DNA from: Scortum barcoo
Lineage: Eukaryota; Chordata; Actinopteri; Centrarchiformes; Terapontidae
Length of the DNA stretch: 64,000 nt
NCBI GenBank assembly: GCA_023238725.1
Contig: CM041550.1
Location: 5,775,044-5,839,043, forward strand
Direction: 5' to 3'
Both the position numbers and the translations under genes were made by a program. Of the stretch, positions 50,001-64,000 are shown in pieces (positions within the stretch are counted from its first letter, which is position 1; each line of letters starts with the position of its first letter). Below the pieces are notes generated by a model. It saw nothing but the letters and a program-made list of their open reading frames with translations, searched no databases and was not told the origin of the DNA.

Positions 50001-52201
50001 GAAGATCAGCTGGTCACTTGTGAATGTGAGAGTACGGATGCCACAAAGTACTTTAATTGTAGTTTGCTTGCAACAACAGAGAACATTAGCAGGTGTGCAT
50101 TTATTCAGTTGAATATCAGACATTGAAATTAAAATACATAACCCCCAAAAGTACATGAGACCATGAGCAGGAGACAGAAACACTTACCAGCAGTTTTTTA
50201 TTTGATGCTTAAGTCTTCAAAGCTAATTTTCTTTAAAACATGTTTCTGACAGACCATAATGCACCTGGCTTTGCGTCCCAAAGATGTAAACATTAATCAT
50301 TAAACGTTGGTTCTCTTCACATCCAACATTCACAGTTATGCAACTGTGGAAAGTGAATTTATGCACTTATGATGACATTAAATATGCAGCTTGTGTAGAC
50401 ATCAGCTGCGTGTCATGTATTGTGTAATGGGAGCTGGATCCTAAAAGCACTTTGACTCTCCACAGATGAGCCGTCTGGAGCACTACATGACCTTCATGAA
50501 GCTCCCACCAGAGCTGCAGCTCCGCATCAGCAACTACTACCAGGCTCGCTATGGAGGGAAGTGGTTTCATGAGAAGGATGTCATGGACACCGTGTCCTCA
50601 GCGCTCAAAGAGGTACAGCTGTGATTCATGTGATTTATGTTGTTAATAATCTTACATTTTCTTCTTTCTGGTGTAACGTAATATTTTTATGAATTTTTAT
50701 AGCAAATCCTGATGGTGATGTGCAGCCGGCTGCTGAGAAACGTGCCGATGTTTCAGAACAGAGACGAAAACTTCATCAACGCCATCCTCCCCAAACTGGA
50801 GTACGAGGTTTTCCTGGAGGGGGACGTCATCGTCCAGCAGAACGTCCCGGGGAACCGCATGTTCTTCATCGACCACGGCCAAGTCCTCCTGGAGACCGAC
50901 TCCTACGAGAGGGAGCTGTGTGATGGAGACTTTTTCGGAGGTGAGCTGGATTTACTCTGATTATTTGATATCTCTGATCTATATAATACTAGAAAGCAGC
51001 TTGTTTATACCTCGAGAAAAATACTAAATTAACGAATTAAGAGGAAATCCAGTGTTTAGCTCATAGGAGGAGTCAGGAAAGGTCAGTCAACTTTAAAAAA
51101 GTTACATCTGTATTACCTAAAGCGAAGTACAATAATTACAGGAACACGCTGTTTATGTCTTACGTAGTAAATGAACTGAAACAACAAGCTAATTTATCTC
51201 TGCTATTATTTTAAAAGGTCATTTAGGTGCATTTGCAAGAAACAAAACTGTACACTGCTGTCTCTCATAAGGAGATCACACCAAACTTCATTTAAAAATC
51301 AGTCTAAAAAGAGCAGTTTACAGTCACACTCCTCACTGCTCACTGTGAACAGTTTTCACTGGATGTGCTTTCCCATCAAAGAAACTCTCCCAATGAAAAC
51401 AGCTGACGACCTGTCCCGTGGATTATCTACAGTAACAGGGAAGATGTTTCCAGGAAAACATGTTGTTGTTTTTTTTTTTTTTAACTGCAGTGATTCTGGG
51501 AAAGCAGATATTTTAAAACTTGGACAAAAATGAAATCCAAACTATCTGCATGGTTAGATGATTGGAGAAGGATCTAATTTACACTGAGCTGTTTTCACAA
51601 GAGACATTTAGTATGTTATTTCATTTACGTTAAATATATTTGTGATTTACTAAGACTATAATTACTGACTAATTCATTCTGATGAGATTTTTAAGTTTAT
51701 TCACATCACACATACTGAACACATCTGTTTTGTTTGCATAGGTGAGCAAGAGGCATTTTTTTAAAGAATCACTGTCAAACTAAAGTGAATAAATCTATTT
51801 TTTTCCAATTTGGGGGATTTATTTAATCCTCCGGCTTTAAGTGGGAGCAGGTCCTAATCTTTTTGGCAGTGAACCTCAGCAGCGTTTAAAGCTAAGCAGG
51901 ATTCCCGAAACAACTCGGCCAAGTCTGGTTATTTAATTTAGGATTAATTGTCAGATCTCATCCACGTCATTATGGTTTACTTGCTCATTAACCACGCTCT
52001 TGTGGTTCCCCCTCTGTGTGTACAACAGAGACGTGCGTGCTGACCAAAGGCAAACATCTGGCCACGGCGAAGGCGCTGACCGAATGCCAGTGCTTTACTT
52101 TGTCCTGGGACGACTTTCAGGAGACGCTGGAGGGCTTCCCAGATGTCAAGAAGGACTTAGAAAATATGGTACAGATCAACTCTGATGGTGGACTCGTGTA
52201 A
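44092..52201 (+). CDS. hcnl1: HCN-like hyperpolarisation-activated proton channel (HCNL1 type)
   Basis: Ten exons (44092-44276, 45388-45574, 46207-46311, 46588-46725, 48380-48541, 48791-48884, 49014-49141, 50466-50612, 50703-50940, 52029-52201) sum to 1557 nt: 518 aa with no frame break. Order: short HCN-type N-terminus (GVFVIHPFS), S1 (63-84), S2 (96-118), S3 (140-159), S4 (175-199), S5 (213-235), pore, S6 (292-318), C-linker, CNBD (about 405-505). S4 reads R177, M180, R183, S186, R189, R192, R195, R198, so Met replaces one gating arginine. The filter is ALSYG (280-284) instead of CIGYG. In the CNBD the phosphate-binding arginine is His471 and its neighbour is Leu472, although Glu462 remains. 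Published work on zebrafish HCNL1 links the S4 Met to proton flow through the voltage sensor, with a dead pore and no cAMP gating. The start has a good Kozak context (GGGCCATGG). An out-of-frame ATG lies at 44070. Confidence 0.88.
44447..44738 (+). repeat. Dispersed teleost repeat in hcnl1 intron 1
   Basis: It begins TAGTGCTGAAATGAATTGTA and passes through GATTAGTCAGTCGATAGAAA, AGCTTCTCAACTTCACAGAT, AGTAAACTGAACAGTTTAGA and GATGTCACCTTGTGTGC to CCATAGTTGCATCCC. This order is that of a widespread fish element I know from memory, with complementary outer ends of the GGGCTGCAAC type. No coding capacity. Confidence 0.6.
49225..49620 (-). mobile_element. hAT-like MITE in hcnl1 intron 7
   Basis: It includes GTACTTTTACCC, CCCTTTCAGAGAGTTATATT, TAACTCCAGCTGTTAGATAA and AAAAAGTCCAATATTTCCCT, the reverse-orientation equivalent of the copy at 29128-29600. 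The termini are eroded. Confidence 0.55.
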
Positions 52202-53469
52202 AAAAAACAGTACTTGGACTTTTTAAAGTTTGAAAAGGACATGAGTTATGGATATTTCCAGGACATTGTGATTATGTGATAGACAGTGAGACAGTGGCCG
52301 ATTCCTCTCTGGACTCATATTTATTACTGAGATAGACAGTTTAAGAACATTTCATCCTGAATGGGAGTTTTTTCTCGCTTCTGATCCATCAGTTATCAGC
52401 AATAAACCTCAACTAATCTAAAACCAGTCAAACATTGGATCTCGGCTTCCTGATGTTTGGAGAGTCAGTGCATATCTTCTTGACAAGACAAGAAACTTTC
52501 GACAAGCCTTGAAGGGAAATTACAGTTTCATACAACTTGGGCTTGATTTTCATTATTTTGGCCTCATTCCTCTCAATAAAAACAACATCGTACTTGCCAA
52601 GTTCATTGCTGAGATCTGGGAACGCAACAAAATGGCTAAAATGAAAGTAAGACTGAGCTGAGAAACATGAGCAGTCAAACAGCAAACTGTCATGTTAGCT
52701 AAACATAATTAAACAAACCGTAAAATTATTATCAAACTGTCATGCAGACATCCATCACAGTTAATACTGACCTCTGGTTCAAACTATTTCTACACTACTG
52801 AGCACAGTTTTCATGTGTGACGGAGGATTATTAGCAGTATATCACCTGTAGTTTGACCTCCATGTGCCTGAAACATCAACAACAATGGCATATTACCTCT
52901 CTTTCCATTTGGTTAGCACTGTCAAATAATATGATCATTGCAATATTACCAAGTTAATGTTTTAGCAGGTGTAATGTTTAGCATGTTATCATGCCGACAT
53001 TTACTAATTAAGACAAAGAACTGCTGAGACTGATGAGGATGTCGAGTTTAGTCATGAACAGCAAAGACAATTAAAAAGTCAGGGGATCACCAAAGTTATA
53101 AGATAATAATTCATCCTCTGGGGACCATGAATGTCTGCACAAATTATATTTAATGCAACTGTTCAATATTTGTCGAGATATTTCAAACTGGATCAAACTG
53201 TGGGGCCGACAGTCGAATCTGTGGAGCCTTAATGTAACTTTGATAAGACCCAAGTTGTATTAAACTGGAATTTAGCTTTAAAGGAAAGTTAAAAAAAAAA
53301 ACTCATGTATGTCATTTTTCATTTTCTCTAAAATGACATTTATTTGGAAGTAATATTACATAAGACATGTTAATGCCACTGTGAAAGCAACAAAAATAAA
53401 ACCAATACTCTAATATGATTATGAGTAATCTGTGTGAGAACAGCAGGTCGTTTCCACTCCCTTTCTCCT
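52202..53469. other. Intergenic region between two convergent genes
   Basis: It contains the 3' UTR of the channel gene (AATAAA at 52401-52406, 200 nt after the stop). On the minus strand the rapunzel-like gene has a likely polyadenylation hexamer at 53344-53339, 126 nt after its stop. The middle 800 nt is AT-rich with nothing recognised. Confidence 0.6.
52401..52406 (+). other. Probable hcnl1 polyadenylation signal
   Basis: AATAAA lies 200 nt after the TAA stop and is the first canonical hexamer in this orientation. Confidence 0.5.
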
Positions 53470-59455
<5,986 letters not shown>

Positions 59456-60059
59456 GGCTCCAGAGCTCTGTTTGACTAATCAACTACAGAGAGAGTGAAC
59501 AGTTAAACATTTATAATGATTGAATTTGGTGTAAGTCTATTCTCTTTTCTGATAACCTGTTGATTTCTTTTTGCAGCTCACCTCAGTTCTTCACTCTGCA
59601 CGTTTGTACTGACCTTCACAGTTTGTCCTGTATTTATACTCTCTCCTGAACAACCAGCTAATCTGATAACAGACCTCCACCTACAGCTCCCTCTGAACTT
59701 GAGAAGAGGATGTATGTCAGGAGGACATTTATAACAAACTTTACTCTCACAAATTGGGTGAAAACTCCAGGCTTAAAACAAAGGGGGATCCTGATTTTAC
59801 TATTTTAGCTCCAATGCTGTTTCATAATCCCCCCTTAAGATCAGATCAACTGAGTGCCTCTATTTGAAAATACTTTTTAAAATCCACCTGTACAGGCTGA
59901 CATTTGTATTAATATTTTCATTATTTTCTTTTATTTTTATAATGTCTATTAATTTTTTTATGTTTTCTGTTATATTTTGTTGTTGTTTGACTAACATTCA
60001 TTTGCATAATAAGCAATTTTACTTTCGTACTTTTGCTCAAATAAAATTTTGAATGAAAT

Positions 60060-60131
60060 ATTTGTATTTCTACACTGTGGTATTACTACTTTTACTGAAG
60101 TAAAAGATCTGAGTACCTCTTCCAACGCTGG
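60060..60131 (-). repeat. hAT-like MITE terminal fragment
   Basis: It contains TTCTACACTGTGGTATTACT, ACTTTTACTGAAGTAAAAGA and TACCTCTTCCAACGCTGG, the right-hand end of the family with a mutated terminus. Confidence 0.6.
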
Positions 60132-61276
60132 TCATAAGGCATGTTGTATGAGACTTTACTTTTTTATTAATTTCATTTGATTTCCAACAGTCTTGTTTTG
60201 TGAAAAAAGGCCAGATCTCGACAAGTTAGATCATATATGTTGAGTAACATCTAACTATTTTAAAATCATTAAAATGGAGTTAAATCAGGCTTTCCATAAT
60301 TTTTATGCCACTGAGAAAAACAGGAAATGTGAAAACTAAGGTTAACCAGCACGTTGATGATCCCAAAGCTGCAGAGACTATAGGAGGAGGTCAGGATTAA
60401 ACATGTGCTTGAGTTGTATGTCGGGACAAGGACGGAGGGAGAAAAGGCTTGTTTTAATTTCTATAAGCAACAAGACCGCTTAATAAGATCGTTATATAAC
60501 CGATAACCAGTAGGAAACAGAGAAAATGTGGAAATCAATATCAAACTGTGAACATTTGGTGGAAAAAAACAGTTTGGAGGGAAATAAAGCATCAGCAACT
60601 GGCTGGCACTTACGTCAAGTGCAAAGTAAAGTAGGAGGAGTAAGAAATAGTGGATCCAACAGAAAAGTTGATGAGGAAAATAAGAAGTGGTGACAACAAC
60701 CTGAATAACACTTTTATCATTAATAGACAAACATCACTGTAATCAATGTCAAATTTTATTGTCATTTTGATTTATTGTGTATGTATAATTTTGTGGCAGT
60801 ATTTCCATATTTGTGTTGTTTATATTCTTAGTTGTTTATTTTATTTAGTCATATTATTTTTATTTTAGATCTATTTTATTTTATTACTAAGTTTATTATT
60901 TATTTCTGTTCTATATCCTTTTTTGCATGTATGGTCTCTCTTTCTTAATTATTTTGAACATTGTTTAAGGACTCAAGAACATCATTGCCAGCGATTACTC
61001 TATGAAACTGTTGTGCATATGACAGTCTTGAAAAGAAAACACAAAATTAAAAAGGAATAAGATACTCAACTATAGAGGATATGAAGGTCACCTGTAATTA
61101 TAACACAAATAAGACAGGATGAGATGGAGGAGGTGATTAAGATGAAAGATGTGACTGGGTTTGTGTGAGGGGAGGAAAGACATGCAGTTCAATGATCGAC
61201 CAGTGGGGGAGCAGGTCCAGCAGGGGGCGGTGATGAGACTGACAGGAAGAAATGAAAAAATCAACGAAGAAGAAGA

Positions 61277-61343
61277 GGCGCCAAACTCGAAGGAGGAGAA
61301 AAAGTAAACAAACAGCAGGAAATCAAACCTGAGACTCTTTGAA
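61277..61343 (+). promoter_or_regulatory. ska3: E2F-like and CHR-like motifs upstream of ska3
   Basis: GGCGCCAAA (61277-61285) is an E2F consensus on the minus strand (TTTGGCGCC). TTTGAA (61338-61343) is the core of a CHR element. The ATG follows at 61384. Kinetochore genes are typically repressed in G0/G1 by DREAM through such CHR and E2F sites. The spacing is not diagnostic, so this is only suggestive. Confidence 0.4.
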
Positions 61344-61383
61344 AGTGTGTTTATTTATGTTTATGTGACACTGTTTTGTGAAA

Positions 61384-63483
61384 ATGGACCCCACCGGGCT
61401 GTTTTTCACCAAGCTGAGGAGGCTGGCGGTGACTCTGGAGTCGGAAACGGACAAACTCCAGAAAGCCTTCGAGAACCGCAACAACGACGGGGACTCCGGT
61501 GAGCGACACGCCGGCAACAGAGACTCGTTTTCGGCCTCTTTAAAGCATGTCCATCCCGTTCAGCTGGTTCTCATGTGTTAGTAAATCTTTGTTTTTTCTT
61601 ATTTTCTTGTTTCAGAGACCACAGCGAAGGCGATGCGAGCTTATCACGAGCTGAACTGCGACGTCGTGGGTCTGAAGGTACCGTACACCAAACTCCATTA
61701 AAAAAACTGGTGATTTAAGGATCTGTCGTTTAACTTCTTATGTCAACGTGACAGTTTTATTTATCTCATTGTTAATGTGGCTGACAGGTGAATTAAATAC
61801 ACCAAAACACTACAGTGCTCAGTATGTTAAAGTTACAAGTTATTTGGTTTCTATTCACTTTTAAGGACTACCCCATGATATGATGTTGGTGCGAGTTGGT
61901 GCAATCAATCCCCAATTTTATTAAGATTTTATTAAGATTTAAATCAAATAAACTGGTTATCTAAGTACCTGCAGAATTTACCAGAAGGATCCTAACAACT
62001 GTCAAAAGGTCTTGATTCAAAATGAGTGTGTTTAAACATGTGAGACATAAAACTGACAGATTTAAAATTGAGTTTGGTATTGAACAGAAAACACAATAAG
62101 AGAGAGAGCCTAATTGGTTTGAGTATGATTTACCACAGCTGTAAGATGCTGGAAAAAAGCTTGAAAATCGACCTTGAAAATGCTTTAAAAGTGCTTGAAT
62201 TTGACTTTGGACAAGGTGGAGGAGTCCTGACATTATTTTAACATGTCTTTATTTGTTTCATAACTTAACTTACTGGTGTCTGTTTGCAGTTGCTGCTGCC
62301 GAGTTTCACATTTGTGTGTGCAAAATCAGATTCATGTTTAGTAACTGTTCAGTGCTAGAGCTATATTTTAGTTGTCACACCCACAAGAAACATCACAGAT
62401 GTTCAGATTATCATTAAAAAATCAAATAATATACATTGCTGGTGAAAAATGGATAATTTTCTCTTTTTTTTAAAAAATTATTTTAGCCCGTTTCTTTATA
62501 ATATATCTCAGTTTTATGAAGAATATTATCACACACTATAAATGCCAGTTTTTTCTTTTAAAACAAGTGTGCTGATCTTCTCCGGTCTGTCCTCATTCAG
62601 GGTCAGATCCAGGAGCAGCTGGCTCAGCAGAAAACACAGGAGAGTAAGGTGAGCAGCTTCATTAAGGCCTGCAGAGTCATGCAGCAGAGTGTCACTCAGG
62701 ACATCGAGACGCTGAAGGGACACTGGGAAAACTACGGTTACCAAACTTCCCGAGACCCCCAGGGACCAACTAGTAAGTAACAACTGTAGCTGTGTCGGTG
62801 GGAGTCAAACAGAGTTGTGGCTGTAAAGATTTCTTTATGAAATGTGGCTTTTTTTTCTGCAGAGTCCAAAGATCAGGAGTCTGAAGAGGCTGAAGATGAA
62901 GAATCAGATGAAACAAGAGGAGAAGACAAAAGCCAGGAGGAAGCTGGATCATCGCCTCCAAAAATGGGACCGCCACCTTTTGCAGATGCGCTGCGAACCC
63001 CACAGCTCTCTGACTTCGGCCTGTCTGAGATGCAGCTGAAGAGAGCGCTGGCTGGGGCCGAGTGGTGCTCTGAAGTGCCCCCGATGCCCGAGATGAGCCT
63101 CCCTCAGCCCTCGCTCGACACACCCGCACCGGCCGCCGATGCCCTTAACGCCCAAATGTGCTCTGCGGATGGATGATGACGACGAGCTGCAGACGCCTCA
63201 GATGCACGACTTTGGCATCTCGGAGCACACCATGTGTCTGAACAACGACTTCACCATGGATCTGCTCAAGAAGAACGTTGCAAAGCCCCAAAGGTGCAGC
63301 AAAATGTGCATCACAGAATCGTAAACTTTTTTGACTTCTGCTGGCAATGTTCAGGACTGGCAGCAGTACTGTTAGAGAGTCACGGCTTATCGCTGCTTTA
63401 TGAGTGTCCTCTTCTTTACAGACCATCAGAAGACGTACCTGGACCTCCAGTCAACTCTCTGATGGAGAGTTTACAGACAAAAG
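61384..63483 (+). CDS. ska3: Spindle and kinetochore-associated protein 3 (3' partial, one apparent frame break)
   Basis: Exons 61384-61498, 61616-61677, 62601-62772, 62863-63293 and 63422-63483 are visible; the gene continues past the window. SKA3 with SKA1/SKA2 forms the complex that couples NDC80 kinetochores to microtubule plus ends; Cdk1-phosphorylated TP sites in SKA3 bind NDC80. The N-terminus MDPTG..F..KLR.LA and coiled-coil start match the family. The TPQLSDFGL motif and, further on, TPKCALRMDD and HDFGISEHTMCLNNDFTM are strongly conserved. They lie in different frames of the same exon: the first is in frame with exon 3, the second with exon 5. One extra base between 63061 and 63139 explains this. 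Read literally, translation stops at 63174-63176 after about 220 residues, which for an essential gene points to a sequence error or a null allele. Confidence 0.9.
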
Positions 63484-64000
63484 GTATGAAACTGTGAAAG
63501 AGCGTCCTCCTCTTCTTCACTGCCATCTTTAACTCCTTTTCCAATATTCAGTTTTGTCAAGGGCCTGGTTTCTGATCCAGCATCCTCAAATTTAACATTC
63601 TTCGTTTCTTCATTTCTCGTATACCTTTTCTAAACATCTAGGTATCGTTTGTAATTTGTCAGTACTAGGTACTAATTTTGAGCCAATACAGCCAATATCC
63701 CAGTTTCAGAACCAAAATGATATATTTTTCTAACACATTACATTATGAACATTATTAAATATTAACAAATAACAAATCTTTGTCAAATAGTATTTTTTCA
63801 TTACAATTAAAATACACTTGTCCCAAGGAAAAATTACTACTTTACTGTTACTACTACGTTCTTTCTGGCTGTTTCTCAGCTTGATTTTTTTCAGTTTGGT
63901 TTTTTTCTTTGCTTGCTTGTAATTATTCTGAACTAGGAATTAAACTTTTTTCTACAGTTGTTCTCAATCATAAGTCATTGTAATTAATTGTTAGTAATTC
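63484..64000. other. ska3: ska3 intron at the window edge
   Basis: It starts with the donor GTATGAAAC after 63483. It is AT-rich, and no further exon is recognised before the window ends. Confidence 0.6.

Larger units (their letters stand above)
59456..61383. other. Intergenic region between divergent rapunzel-like gene and ska3
   Basis: This 1.9-kb stretch serves as the upstream region of both genes. It contains a MITE fragment (60060-60131) and otherwise AT-rich sequence. Cell-cycle-type motifs occur close to ska3. Confidence 0.55.

Overview
The window looks like nuclear DNA of a teleost, most likely a percomorph. It has AT-rich introns, GC-rich coding exons with vertebrate splice sites, many microsatellites, and several dispersed repeats that I recognise from percomorph genomes. 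No RNA genes, CRISPR arrays or bacterial features were seen. Gene models come from reading splice sites, phases and protein homology by eye; no database was searched.

Layout: (1) 321-6647 (+), the 3' six exons of a BTB-Kelch gene of the KLHL9/KLHL13 type, whose 5' end lies outside the window. (2) 9861-12471 (+), complete three-exon 3-beta-hydroxysteroid dehydrogenase (hsd3b1/2 type, 373 aa). (3) 14098-24867 (+), eleven-exon phosphatidylserine-specific phospholipase A1 (pla1a), with an intact catalytic half and two apparent 1-nt frame breaks in the C-terminal half. (4) 30010-34579 (-), popdc2, a Popeye-domain membrane protein whose last exon carries an apparent 4-nt tandem duplication. (5) 38382-38676 (-), cox17 (67 aa), with a likely 5' noncoding exon and promoter near 39607-39743. 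(6) 44092-52201 (+), a complete ten-exon, 518-aa HCN-like channel. It has a methionine breaking the S4 arginine ladder, an altered pore filter and a degenerate cyclic-nucleotide site, which are the published hallmarks of the proton-conducting fish channel HCNL1. (7) 53470-59455 (-), a four-exon, 402-aa protein resembling the fish rapunzel family. (8) 61384 to beyond the window end (+), ska3, an outer-kinetochore subunit, also with an apparent 1-nt frame break.

The order and orientation pla1a(+), popdc2(-), cox17(-) match what I recall of human 3q13.33, so this block is an old vertebrate synteny group; the flanking genes are fish-specific arrangements. The genes do not form one pathway: ubiquitin-ligase adaptor, steroidogenesis, lysophospholipid production, cAMP-binding membrane protein, mitochondrial copper chaperone, ion channel, unknown fish family, kinetochore.

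The most interesting gene is the hcnl1-like channel. The most important caution is the set of four frame breaks (two in pla1a, one each in popdc2 and ska3). The other five gene models are clean, so these breaks could be assembly indels or real lesions, and raw reads would decide.
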